A DNA stretch of 64,000 nt from positions 1 to 64,000 of the forward strand of contig NZ_KQ954288.1 in the NCBI RefSeq assembly GCF_001519055.1. Reading direction: 5' to 3'. Source of the DNA: Novosphingobium sp. Fuku2-ISO-50 (lineage in GTDB: Bacteria > Pseudomonadota > Alphaproteobacteria > Sphingomonadales > Sphingomonadaceae). Positions 8,522 to 16,924 of this stretch are shown here, piece after piece. Numbering within the stretch: position 1 is the first letter of the stretch; every line of letters begins with the position of its first letter. Position numbers and translations under genes: made by a program. The notes beneath the pieces are model-generated. The model was not told the origin of the DNA and made no database searches. It saw nothing but the letters and a program-made list of their open reading frames with translations.

Positions 8522-10807
8522 TCAGCTCATCAACGTTCGCATCAGCGCGCGCAATTGCGCCGGTTTGACCGGCTTGTGCAACATGGCAAGGCCCGCGCCC
8601 TGCACTTTCGCTTTCACTTCTTCGCTGCGATCGGCGGAAATGATCAGCGCGGGCGTGCGCGTGCCCAGACGATCGCGCAGCGCAGCGATAGCGTCATCGC
8701 CCAATTGACCGTCATCGAGATGATAGTCGGCGATGATCAACGCCGGCGGCCATGACGCGGGCGGAGCCCCCCCCTGCGCGATCTGGCCCTGCGCGATCTG
8801 GCCCTGCGCAATCTGACCCTGCGCGATGCGGGCTGTCAGCGCGTCGAGCGAAGGCGCGGTCAGCACGCGATAGGACCAGCGTTCGAGCAGCGCCTCCATC
8901 CCCTGAAGAATGGCCGGATCGTTATCGAGGATCAACACGCTGCCGCCGCCACCGACGTCTTCGTGGCGTTCGCGGCCACGCGCCACCGGCGATGCTTCGC
9001 GCAAGCGCTCGCCCAGCGGCACCCACACCGCGAATTGCGACCCCTCGCCCGGCACGGATGACACTTCGACCCTGTGCCCCAGCGCTTCGCTGGCGCGCTT
9101 GACGATGGCGAGGCCGAGGCCGTTTCCGGCCGGGCCCCGATCATGCGAAAGGCGGCGGAATTCTTCAAAGATCGTGACGAAATGTTCAGGCGCGATCCCT
9201 CGCCCGGTATCGCTGACCGCGATCCGCGCAAAGCCGTCGTGCGCGGTGACTTCGACGACGACTTCGCCCTGGCGCGTATAGCGCAGCGCATTCGATACGA
9301 AATTCTGCAGGATGCGGCGCAGCATGCGCACGTCGGAGCGCACCCACAGCCCGCTGTCGGGAATGCGCAAATTCAGCCCCGCCTGTTTGGCAGGCGTGGC
9401 AAATTCGATGCGCAGCGCACCGAGCATGCGGTCGATTTCGATCGAGCCGATCTCGGGCTTGACCGCACCGGCATCGAGCCGCGAAATTTCAAACAACGCT
9501 TCCAGCAATTCCTCGACCGAATCCAGGGCAACCCCGGTCTGGCGCACGAGCGCCCGCGTCGGCAAAGCCAGCCGTCGCTCGCTCAACGCCGCGACAAACA
9601 GCCGCGCGGCGTTGAGCGGCTGCAGCAGGTCGTGGCTCGCCGCCGCCAGAAAGCTGGTCTTTGAGCGGTTGGCGACTTCGGCAGCGGTCTTGGCCGCGAG
9701 CAACTGTCCCTCGACCACACGACGCTCGGCCACTTCGGCCTCAAGCGCGCGGGTGCGTTCGGCAACCCGCCGTTCGAGCGTTTCGGCCGCCTCGCGCAAA
9801 GTGCGTTCGTAAAGCGCGCGATCAGTCACATCGTCAAAGCTGTAGGCCATGCCCCCCGACTGGATCGGAGTGGAACGGATCTCGACCACCCGATCGCCCA
9901 GCCGCCCCGTCGCCGCGCGGCGGTCCCCCGGCCCGGCACGCCAGCACAGGATGTCTTCATCGAGCCCCATCGCGCTGCAATGCGTGACCAGTCCGTCGTG
10001 CAGCGCAATCGCGCCGTGATCGTCCGTCGGCAGCCCCAAAAGGAGCGCAAGCCCGCCGTTATAAACCTGAAGCGCGCCTTCACGGTCATAGAGGCACACG
10101 CCCTCTGACAGGGTATCGAGCGTTGCCTGAAGCGCGAGGTTGTGTTCGGCCAATTGGCGGGCATGCTGGCGCGCTTCTTCGACTTTGACCCCGGTAATGT
10201 CGGTATAGATCCCGACAACGCCGCCTTCCGAGGTGCGCATCTCGTTGATCTGAAACCAGCGACCGTCGGCCAGCGCCTGAATATGTATGCCGCGCGCATG
10301 GGTATGCCGCGCGAGCCGCTCTGCCACCCAGCGATCGGGCGACACCATCGAACCGATCGTGCGCCGCCCGCGCGCGACGGCCTGCGCCAGCTCGCTGAAG
10401 CGCGCATCGTCGTCGAGATCGGCGAGTTCGGGCCATAGCTTGCGAAACGCGGTGTTCGACATGACCAGCCGGTCGTCGGCATCATAGAGCGCAAACCCGT
10501 CGGTCAGCGATTCGATCGCATCGCGCAAACGCGTGCGCATCGATTCCGCCGCGCTGTGGGCCTCGGCAATATCGGCATTGGCGCGCGACAATTGTGCAAG
10601 CGCCGCTTCGAGTGCCATCGTCCGGTCGCGCACCAGCGCTTCGAGCGTGATCGCGGTCTCGAACATCGAAAAGGCACTGCCCTCAAAGGAACTCGCCCGC
10701 TCGACCCGATCGATCAGCGCGGCATTGATCACTTCAAGCTGTTCGACCCGCGCCTTGAGCGCGGTCACCTCATCCGTTGCGGAAAGCAGGCCGGCGGGCG
10801 CGCTCAT
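8522..10807 (-). CDS. PAS-containing hybrid sensor histidine kinase
   Basis: A 761-residue cytoplasmic kinase without membrane segments. In order: an N-terminal coiled coil, two PAS-7-like domains (IESLTDGFALYDADDRL and LDTLSEGVCLYDREG), a second coiled coil, a HisKA domain with the phospho-His in AAASHDLLQPL (about residue 400), a HATPase domain (NFVSNALRY, DTGRGIAP, GNGLGLAI), and a C-terminal receiver with its Asp in IIADYHLDDG. The layout matches ErcS'-like kinases of quinoprotein regulation. Its ATG overlaps the stop of the FIST gene (ATGA), so both are co-expressed. The receiver contains an expanded GQIAQ repeat. Confidence 0.9.
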   Translation of the reverse strand: MSAPAGLLSATDEVTALKARVEQLEVINAALIDRVERASSFEGSAFSMFETAITLEALVRDRTMALEAALAQLSRANADIAEAHSAAESMRTRLRDAIESLTDGFALYDADDRLVMSNTAFRKLWPELADLDDDARFSELAQAVARGRRTIGSMVSPDRWVAERLARHTHARGIHIQALADGRWFQINEMRTSEGGVVGIYTDITGVKVEEARQHARQLAEHNLALQATLDTLSEGVCLYDREGALQVYNGGLALLLGLPTDDHGAIALHDGLVTHCSAMGLDEDILCWRAGPGDRRAATGRLGDRVVEIRSTPIQSGGMAYSFDDVTDRALYERTLREAAETLERRVAERTRALEAEVAERRVVEGQLLAAKTAAEVANRSKTSFLAAASHDLLQPLNAARLFVAALSERRLALPTRALVRQTGVALDSVEELLEALFEISRLDAGAVKPEIGSIEIDRMLGALRIEFATPAKQAGLNLRIPDSGLWVRSDVRMLRRILQNFVSNALRYTRQGEVVVEVTAHDGFARIAVSDTGRGIAPEHFVTIFEEFRRLSHDRGPAGNGLGLAIVKRASEALGHRVEVSSVPGEGSQFAVWVPLGERLREASPVARGRERHEDVGGGGSVLILDNDPAILQGMEALLERWSYRVLTAPSLDALTARIAQGQIAQGQIAQGQIAQGGAPPASWPPALIIADYHLDDGQLGDDAIAALRDRLGTRTPALIISADRSEEVKAKVQGAGLAMLHKPVKPAQLRALMRTLMS
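8773..8829. repeat. 15-bp tandem repeat inside the kinase receiver domain
   Basis: Three complete copies of CCTGCGCGATCTGGC (the third with two changes) and part of a fourth. On the coding strand they encode repeated GQIAQ. Being a multiple of three, copy-number change would keep the reading frame. Confidence 0.85.
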
Positions 10808-11967
10808 CGTCCGATGGCGAGCCCGCTCAGCGTCTGGTTGATATGCGCGGCACGAAACTGTTCGCCATAGGTGTTGAACCCGACGACCCCGCGTCGGCTG
10901 TAAAGTTGCGACACGGCGCCCGACAACTGCCGACTTTCGGCATCGATGCGGTTGAGCACGCAATCGAACGCGATGACATGATCGATCCCGCCGACATCGC
11001 TGTCGATCTGGTCGAACAGCGTTTCCAACTGGCTCAGCCGATCGAGCGGCTGCCCCACGGTCAGCACCACGCCGCTGTCGATCGCGCAATAGAAGGTCAG
11101 GCTGCCATCGGGATTGACCGACTGGATCGCGCGCACATAATGGCCGCCGCCGGCGCGGACCATCGGCGGATGCGCCGCGAAAAAGGCGGAATTCAGCGGC
11201 TCGCCGACAAAACCCGGCGACGTGCCACCGGCGACGCGGCGGTATTCGTCTGCGGCAGGGCGGGCATTGATTTCATGGACGACGCGGGCATTGGGATCGG
11301 CCGCAGTCACCACCATCTTTTCCGCGCCGGGCACATAATGCTGCGCGCTGAACGCATGCAAGGGGCGGCGGCTGGCCAGCATGACCACCACCGCCGCATC
11401 GGTCAGGAAGCGGTCGCCGACAAGAATCCCGGTTTCGCGAAACAGCATGCCATCGCCCGAAGATCCGCCGACCAGCAGAGTCTGGCCCAGCGCTTCCTGC
11501 ACGGTCATCGCCAGCAATTCCTCGCGATGCGACAGGCCGTCGACCAGGAACAGCGCGGCCTGATTGGCAAAGCCGTCGACCGCCAGCGCATCGCGATTGA
11601 TCAGGCCCGCCATGGCGCGAATGGCGCGCGCCCCGCTTGCCGGGTCGAAATGGTCGAGATCGTCGAAGCAATGCACCGCCATGCGAAAGCTTTCCGCCGG
11701 AAAGCCGATGAACACGACGCAATCCTCGTCATAGCCGCGATCGCTGAGTTCGCCCGCACTCGTGCAGCCCACCAAGGGCACATCCCCGACCGCGCGCGCA
11801 ATCGCACCGGCAAGCGGCTGTCGAACAAAACGATGCGAACAGAATACGATAGCGCCCGCGAGTGCGCGCCCGTCCAGCCCTCGGGCCAGATCACGAGCCA
11901 CCGCATCCGCATCACCGCAGCGCGACGTTATGACGATCAGATCGTCGTCCACGCAGGACTTTGCCAA
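10804..11967 (-). CDS. FIST N/C domain sensory protein
   Basis: A 387-residue cytoplasmic protein with both halves of the FIST sensory module. The GCTSAGELSDRGYD stretch near residue 85 is the hallmark of FIST_N, and the region after ~210 (EINARPAADEYRRVAGG, GVVGFNTYGEQF) matches FIST_C. FIST domains are predicted to bind small ligands and are often partnered with histidine kinases. Here the gene overlaps the PAS kinase by 4 bp, so it probably supplies ligand information to that kinase, perhaps an alcohol, an aldehyde or redox state (inference). There is no signal peptide or membrane segment. Confidence 0.88.
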   Translation of the reverse strand: MAKSCVDDDLIVITSRCGDADAVARDLARGLDGRALAGAIVFCSHRFVRQPLAGAIARAVGDVPLVGCTSAGELSDRGYDEDCVVFIGFPAESFRMAVHCFDDLDHFDPASGARAIRAMAGLINRDALAVDGFANQAALFLVDGLSHREELLAMTVQEALGQTLLVGGSSGDGMLFRETGILVGDRFLTDAAVVVMLASRRPLHAFSAQHYVPGAEKMVVTAADPNARVVHEINARPAADEYRRVAGGTSPGFVGEPLNSAFFAAHPPMVRAGGGHYVRAIQSVNPDGSLTFYCAIDSGVVLTVGQPLDRLSQLETLFDQIDSDVGGIDHVIAFDCVLNRIDAESRQLSGAVSQLYSRRGVVGFNTYGEQFRAAHINQTLSGLAIGR

Positions 11968-12157
11968 GCTATCCTCTCCCGCAGCTTGCGACTTGTTGCC
12001 GCCTTGATCGCCCCTGCCCGCTCTTTGGCGGATTGCATCATGGGCGATGCCAGCCTTAGCCCCGGAAAACGCCGCTTGATAGGCCAGGCGGACAAATGCC
12101 TATGTCAGGCTGTCTCGGCAATGGAACAGCGGGCTCTGGGGAACGGGAACAGTGCGC

Positions 12158-12577
12158 TCAGGCGTCCGATCCGCGCGGCGGCTCTCCCGCGCTGACAAGA
12201 AGGTCGACTTCGGCATCGTCGAACAGGCGCGCGCGGGCGATAAAGCGCATGTCTTCGCTCGTTTCCAGACTCATCCCCGCCGCGCGCCCCGGCGCGGCAT
12301 CGAGGACCAATTGGCTGTAACGCCAACAGGCAAACTGCGCCTCGCCGATCCAGACCGGCGTATCACCCGCAATGCACCCCAGCAGGACATCACCCGCGCC
12401 AACGCGAAATTCACCACGCAGGAAACACATCGGCGCCGATCCGTCGCAACATCCGCTAGACTGATGCAACATGATCGGCCCATGCCGCGCAATCAGCGCA
12501 GCAATCAGCGCCTCGGCCGCCGGCGTCGCAACGACGCGCGGCGGCGCGAGGGTCCGGTCCGGCTCAGCCAACCGCAC
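12158..12577 (-). CDS. DUF779 family protein
   Basis: A 139-residue protein with the conserved DUF779 core MLHQSSGCCDGSAPMCF and GEFRVGAGDVLLG, then WIGEAQFACWRYSQLVLD. Family members are nearly always next to an AldB/ExaC aldehyde dehydrogenase, as here, and the Cys-rich motif suggests metal or thiol chemistry, but no activity is established. I chose a GTG start at 12577, which overlaps the preceding EthD-like gene by 14 bp and gives the usual family length; the longer reading from 12724 lies wholly inside that gene. Confidence 0.8.
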   Translation of the reverse strand: MRLAEPDRTLAPPRVVATPAAEALIAALIARHGPIMLHQSSGCCDGSAPMCFLRGEFRVGAGDVLLGCIAGDTPVWIGEAQFACWRYSQLVLDAAPGRAAGMSLETSEDMRFIARARLFDDAEVDLLVSAGEPPRGSDA

Positions 12578-12884
12578 CGACCAGCACCGTGACCCCGCCA
12601 TCGGCAAAGTTGGCAATGTCGGCAGTCGTCGCCTGACCTTCGGGCGATCCGAGCGAGGCAGCCATGGCCGCAGCATCGGTAAAGAACAGTTGCGCCACGC
12701 GGTAATACGCCGGTTTTGACCCATCGGGCCCGGGCAGCCCCTTGATCAGCACCGCGCGGTCGATGCCCTTGACTTTACCGACCAGCGGCATGTGCGTCTG
12801 TTCGTAATAGGCTTCGAACGCCGCCGGATCGCTGGGTTCGTTATAGAGCACGGTCACCACGACCGCACCGGTTGCATCAGACAT
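12564..12884 (-). CDS. EthD-family small protein
   Basis: A 106-residue dimeric ferredoxin-like-fold protein of the EthD type: VTVLYNEPSDPAAFEAYYEQ, then THMPLVGKVKGIDRAVL with the typical His, and a C-terminal strand VTVLVGAVG. EthD relatives act in oxidative degradation but their chemistry is unclear. GGGAG precedes the ATG at 12884. It sits between the aldehyde dehydrogenase and DUF779 genes on the same strand and is probably transcribed with both. Confidence 0.85.
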   Translation of the reverse strand: MSDATGAVVVTVLYNEPSDPAAFEAYYEQTHMPLVGKVKGIDRAVLIKGLPGPDGSKPAYYRVAQLFFTDAAAMAASLGSPEGQATTADIANFADGGVTVLVGAVG

Positions 12885-12948
12885 CGTTTTCTCCCGACAG
12901 GCTTGGCGGCGCGAAACGGGCCTTCCCCCGATCCGCGCCGCATGGGGA

Positions 12949-14469
12949 TCAGAAGAACCCGAGCTTTTTCGGGCTGTAGCTGACCAGCATGTTCTTCGTC
13001 TGCTGATAATGGTCAAGCATCATCTTGTGCGTTTCGCGCCCGATGCCCGATTGCTTGTACCCGCCGAACGCGGCGTGGGCGGGATAGGCATGATAGCAAT
13101 TGGTCCACACCCGCCCGGCCTGGATCGCCCGGCCAAAGCGATAGCAGGTGTTGGCGTCGCGGCTCCACACCCCGGCGCCAAGGCCAAAGGCCGTGTCGTT
13201 GGCGATGGCCAGCGCTTCTTCCTCGGTGCGGAAAGTGGTCACCGAGAGGACGGGACCAAAGATTTCCTCCTGGAAAATCCGCATCTTGTTGTGCCCCTTG
13301 AGCACGGTCGGGGTAACGTAATAGCCCTCGGCCAGATCGCCGCCATGGACCGCGCGCGCGCCGCCGGTCAGCACTTGCGCACCTTCACCGCGCCCGATGT
13401 CGATATACGAGAGGATCTTTTGCAGCTGCTCGTTCGAAGCCTGCGCGCCGATCATCGTCGAGGGATCGAGCGGATTGCCCATCTTGATCGCCTCGACCCG
13501 CGCGATGGCCCGCTCCATAAAGCGGTCATAGATCGATTCATGGATCAGCGCGCGGCTCGGGCACGTGCAGACTTCGCCCTGGTTGAGCGCGAACATGGCA
13601 AAGCCTTCGAGCGCCTTGTCGAAGAAATCGTCGTCATGCGCGGCGACGTCGGCAAAGAAGATGTTCGGGCTCTTGCCGCCCAGTTCCAGCGTCACCGGAA
13701 TGAGATTTTCGCTGGCATATTGCATGATCAGCCGACCGGTCGAGGTTTCGCCGGTAAATGCGATCTTGGCAATGCGCTTGCTGGTGGCAAGCGGCTTGCC
13801 CGCTTCGAGGCCAAAGCCGTTGACGATGTTGAGCACGCCTTCAGGCAGAATGTCGGCAATCAGTTCGGCCAGCACGAGGATCGACATCGGCGTCTGTTCG
13901 GCGGGCTTGAGCACGACACAGTTGCCCGCCGCAATCGCCGGAGCCAGCTTCCACGCGGCCATCAGGATCGGAAAGTTCCACGGAATGATCTGCCCGACAA
14001 CGCCGAGCGGTTCGTGAAAGTGATAACCGACGGTATCGACATCGATTTCCGAAATCGAGCCTTCCTGCGCGCGGATGCAGCCGGCGAAATAGCGGAAATG
14101 GTCGATCGCGAGCGGAATGTCGGCGGCCATGGTTTCACGGATCGGCTTGCCGTTGTCGATCGTTTCGACCAGCGCGAGCAGATCGAGATTGGCCTCCAGC
14201 CGGTCGGCAATCCGCAACATGACATTCGAGCGTTCGCCGGGCGCGGTGCTGCCCCATCCGGGGCTCGCCTTGTGCGCAGCATCGAGCGCGGCCTCGATGT
14301 CTTCGGCCGTACCGCGCGCCACCTGACACACCGGCTTTCCGGTCACGGGCGACAGATTGTCAAAATATTGCCCGCGCACCGGGGCGACCCAGCGACCGCC
14401 GATGAAATGGTCAAAGCGCTCCTTGATCAGCGACTTGCCGGCGAACTTGGCCAAGGCCTCTTGCAGCAT
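12949..14469 (-). CDS. aldB: NAD-dependent aldehyde dehydrogenase (AldB/ExaC type)
   Basis: A 506-residue aldehyde dehydrogenase that oxidises the aldehydes made by the quinoprotein to acids. It shows the NAD-binding and active-site blocks: [27 protein letters not shown], the glutamate in LELGGKSPN, and the nucleophilic Cys in [11 protein letters not shown]. The adjacent second Cys and the [15 protein letters not shown] tail are typical of acetaldehyde dehydrogenase II. AGGAGAG lies just before the ATG at 14469. It heads a minus-strand operon with the EthD-like and DUF779 genes, and a strong copy of the shared operator motif is 86-99 bp upstream. Confidence 0.93.
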   Translation of the reverse strand: MLQEALAKFAGKSLIKERFDHFIGGRWVAPVRGQYFDNLSPVTGKPVCQVARGTAEDIEAALDAAHKASPGWGSTAPGERSNVMLRIADRLEANLDLLALVETIDNGKPIRETMAADIPLAIDHFRYFAGCIRAQEGSISEIDVDTVGYHFHEPLGVVGQIIPWNFPILMAAWKLAPAIAAGNCVVLKPAEQTPMSILVLAELIADILPEGVLNIVNGFGLEAGKPLATSKRIAKIAFTGETSTGRLIMQYASENLIPVTLELGGKSPNIFFADVAAHDDDFFDKALEGFAMFALNQGEVCTCPSRALIHESIYDRFMERAIARVEAIKMGNPLDPSTMIGAQASNEQLQKILSYIDIGRGEGAQVLTGGARAVHGGDLAEGYYVTPTVLKGHNKMRIFQEEIFGPVLSVTTFRTEEEALAIANDTAFGLGAGVWSRDANTCYRFGRAIQAGRVWTNCYHAYPAHAAFGGYKQSGIGRETHKMMLDHYQQTKNMLVSYSPKKLGFF

Positions 14470-14554
14470 CGAACTCTCCTGAACCATGCGCCGTCGCAGC
14501 ATTCCCGACGGGCGCGATACACCACGCCAATTTGCGCGGGCCCACTGCAGGCGC

Positions 14555-14568
14555 CAATTGTACCTTGG
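14555..14568 (-). promoter_or_regulatory. candidate PQQ-island operator upstream of aldB
   Basis: CCAAGGTACAATTG on the minus strand, oriented with aldB and 86-99 bp before its start. With the copies at 4360 and 5815 it defines the consensus CYAAGGTNCAATTG. Confidence 0.55.
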
Positions 14569-14579
14569 AACGAGGGCGA

Positions 14580-15146
14580 TCAGGACGATTGCGGAGTGAC
14601 ACCGACGAGCGCGCGGCCCGCGTCGTGCCAGCCGTCGATCCCTTCGGGCAGCCAAAAGACACCCGCCACGCCCGCGCGGGCCAATCGCCGCGCGGCATTC
14701 CAGCTCATCCAGCAATCGGCGCGGCAAAACACCACGATCGGCCCATGCGGATGATCGCGCCGCCATGCCGCGACATGCTCCGCCAGCGCGCGCCACAACG
14801 CGGGATCGACCGGCACGCGTCCGGTTTCGGGGAACCACAAGGCGCCCGGAATCGTCTCGTGCGGCTCGGCCAGAGACCAGTGACCATCGGCATCGCGCAC
14901 CGCACCTTCGGCAGGCAGGACATCGAGGAACAGGCCATCCGCGCCCAACGCCAGCGCCGTCGCCATGGCCATGCGCGCCGCCGGGTCCGGCAACCGGTCG
15001 ATCACGGCGCGATAGCGCGCGCAGCGATAGCCCTCAGCATCGAACAGCGCGTCCCGGGCGCACGCATCCCGCGCAAGGACAGCCAGCAGGGCCGCCCCCG
15101 CGATGACGGCACGTCGGCTCAGCCCGGTCTTGTGCAAATCGCTCAT
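14580..15146 (-). CDS. PQQ-dependent catabolism-associated CXXCW-motif protein (rhodanese-like)
   Basis: A 188-residue exported protein with a Tat-like signal (SRRAVIAG) and a C-terminal rhodanese-like domain. The family's signature region is [18 protein letters not shown]; the cysteines here are separated by three residues and the second is followed by Trp. [19 protein letters not shown] completes the rhodanese-like fold. Members accompany quinoprotein dehydrogenases together with SoxYZ-like carriers, suggesting a periplasmic sulfur or thiol relay, but the reaction is unknown. It is divergent from the SoxYZ-like gene with a 58-bp gap. Confidence 0.85.
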   Translation of the reverse strand: MSDLHKTGLSRRAVIAGAALLAVLARDACARDALFDAEGYRCARYRAVIDRLPDPAARMAMATALALGADGLFLDVLPAEGAVRDADGHWSLAEPHETIPGALWFPETGRVPVDPALWRALAEHVAAWRRDHPHGPIVVFCRADCWMSWNAARRLARAGVAGVFWLPEGIDGWHDAGRALVGVTPQSS

Positions 15147-15204
15147 GCCTTCTCCCTTGGACCTATTTTACAAGGTCGCGACACAGTCTACATAGGCTCT
15201 TGGT

Positions 15205-15957
15205 ATGAGAGGATGGAAAACAGGCTCGGCGCTGATCGCGCTCCTGGCGGGTGTCGCGCATGCGGCCACCCCGCCCGATCCGCTGCATTCCCCGATGTGG
15301 GACATGCAGGCCGAACGGCTGTTTGGCCACGACACCGTCACCTTCGATCCGCGCGTGCGGATGTCCGTGCCGATGCTGGCGGAAAACCAGCATGTCTTTC
15401 CCCTGACGCTCGACGCGCGCGCCCTGCCCCATGTCCGGCGCATCGTCGTGCTGGTCGATCTCGATCCGATTCCGGTGCCGATCGATTTCGCGCCGGGCAA
15501 GGCCGCGCCCTGGCTGGCCTTGCGCATCAAGCTCGATCAGCGCACGCCGGTTCGCGTCGCCGCGCAAACCGATGATGGCGTCTGGCATGTCACCGGGGTC
15601 TGGGTCGATGCGGCAGGCGGCGGCTGCTCGGCCCCGCCCGCCAGCCGCGCGCGCGGCGATTGGGCCGATCATCTGGGCGAAGTGCGCGGCGCGGTCTGGC
15701 ATACGGCAGAGGCGACCCGGCTGCGTTTTTCGGTGCGTCATCCGATGGATACCGGGCTGGTCGACAATATCCCCGCCTACAATCTCGAAACCGTGCGCAT
15801 TACCGCAGGCGGCGAAGACATCGCGCGCTTGACCGTGTCGGGCTCTGTCTCGGAAGATCCGGCGTTCACGCTGCTGCTGCCCGCGAACGAGATGCGACCG
15901 ATCGCGATCGCCATGCGCGACAGCAACGGGCGTGAATTTTCAGGCCGCCTGCCATGA
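15205..15957 (+). CDS. quinoprotein dehydrogenase-associated SoxYZ-like carrier
   Basis: A 250-residue exported fusion. After a signal peptide (to ~residue 20) a SoxY-like domain runs to about residue 145 and ends AAGGGCSAPP, the counterpart of the SoxY carrier-cysteine tail. A SoxZ-like immunoglobulin-type domain follows (RFSVRHPMDTGLV). SoxY carries sulfur intermediates on its cysteine, so this fused form probably carries a covalent adduct in the periplasm, but its cargo beside PQQ enzymes is not known. Its stop overlaps the ATG of the MBL-fold hydrolase gene. Confidence 0.87.
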   Translation: MRGWKTGSALIALLAGVAHAATPPDPLHSPMWDMQAERLFGHDTVTFDPRVRMSVPMLAENQHVFPLTLDARALPHVRRIVVLVDLDPIPVPIDFAPGKAAPWLALRIKLDQRTPVRVAAQTDDGVWHVTGVWVDAAGGGCSAPPASRARGDWADHLGEVRGAVWHTAEATRLRFSVRHPMDTGLVDNIPAYNLETVRITAGGEDIARLTVSGSVSEDPAFTLLLPANEMRPIAIAMRDSNGREFSGRLP

Positions 15958-16907
15958 CGCTGTGGTCGCGGCGGCATGCCCTGGGCGCGCTGGGCGCCGC
16001 CGCACTGTGCGGAACCGCGCGCGCAGAACGCTTTGCCGGGCATTACCAACCGCAGGCAGACCTGCTGGCCGACGGCGTCTGGGTGGTGCGCGGCAGCGAT
16101 GCGCCGATCGGCTTCGACAATGGCGGGGCGATTGCCAACAGCGTCATTCTGGCAAGCGAAGCCGGGCCGATCCTGTTCGATTGCGGCCCCTCGCAACGCT
16201 ATGGCGCGGACCTGTCCGCGCTGGCGCGGCGCCTGACCGGAAAAGCGCCCGCACTCGTCCTGATCAGTCATCTTCACCCCGATCACGCGCTGGGTGCCTC
16301 TGCATTCGATCCCGCGCTGGTCGGCGCCTTGCCCGGCACGATTGCAGACATCGAACGCGACGAGCCCGGCATGTCGGATGCGATGTTCCGCATGCTCGCC
16401 GACTGGATGCGCGATACGCGGCTGGTCCTGCCGGGGCGGCGCCTCGCGCCCGGCGCGCTGACGATCGGCGGGCGGCGCCTGACGCTTTATGCCATGCGCG
16501 GACACAGCGGCTGCGACCTGGTGGTCAAGGATGAGCAAAGCGGCGTGTTGCTCGCCGGAGATCTGGTGTTTCATGACCGTGCGCCTGCGACGCCGCATGC
16601 CGACCTCGCGCAATGGCGCGCCTCGCTCGATCAGCTCAGCGCCATTCCACACGGTTTGTTGGTGCCGGGGCACGGCCCGGTCGATCGCGACGGCAGCGCG
16701 ATTGCCCAGACGCGCGACTGGCTGACCTGGCTCGATGGCGCGCTGCATCAGGCGGCGGCGCAAGGGCTCGACATGACCGAGGCGGGCGACATGCCGATCC
16801 CGGCGCGGTTCGCCGCGATGGCCGCCGCGCGCTATGAACTGCAACGCAGCGTCAGCCATTTCTATCCGGCCATCGAAGCCGCCCTGCTGCCGCGTATCGA
16901 CGGATAA
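15954..16907 (+). CDS. quinoprotein relay system zinc metallohydrolase (MBL fold)
   Basis: A 317-residue exported metallo-beta-lactamase-fold enzyme. It has a twin-arginine signal (SRRHALGA). Metal ligands are visible as HLHPDHALG, HSGCD, LLAGDLVF and the C-terminal VPGHGPVDRD. It resembles SoxH, and family members pair with the SoxYZ-like carrier, which fits the 4-bp ATGA overlap here. The likely role is hydrolysis of a carrier-bound adduct (inference). It ends 17 bp from the convergent DUF3422 gene and closes the PQQ island. Confidence 0.88.
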   Translation: MTLWSRRHALGALGAAALCGTARAERFAGHYQPQADLLADGVWVVRGSDAPIGFDNGGAIANSVILASEAGPILFDCGPSQRYGADLSALARRLTGKAPALVLISHLHPDHALGASAFDPALVGALPGTIADIERDEPGMSDAMFRMLADWMRDTRLVLPGRRLAPGALTIGGRRLTLYAMRGHSGCDLVVKDEQSGVLLAGDLVFHDRAPATPHADLAQWRASLDQLSAIPHGLLVPGHGPVDRDGSAIAQTRDWLTWLDGALHQAAAQGLDMTEAGDMPIPARFAAMAAARYELQRSVSHFYPAIEAALLPRIDG

Positions 16908-16924
16908 TCCGGCCCATTGCGCGA

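Noticed and set aside
8773..8829. Possible CRISPR-like or intergenic repeat
   Set aside because: The units are contiguous, 15 bp long and lie in frame within the kinase gene. There are no spacers; no CRISPR array was seen anywhere in the window.
13009..14754. 581-codon plus-strand frame opposite the aldehyde dehydrogenase
   Set aside because: Antisense shadow without a family match or ribosome-binding site.
15170..15179. Possible further copy of the CYAAGGTNCAATTG operator between the CXXCW and SoxYZ-like genes
   Set aside because: Only CAAGGT is shared; the right half does not match, so it was not listed as a site.
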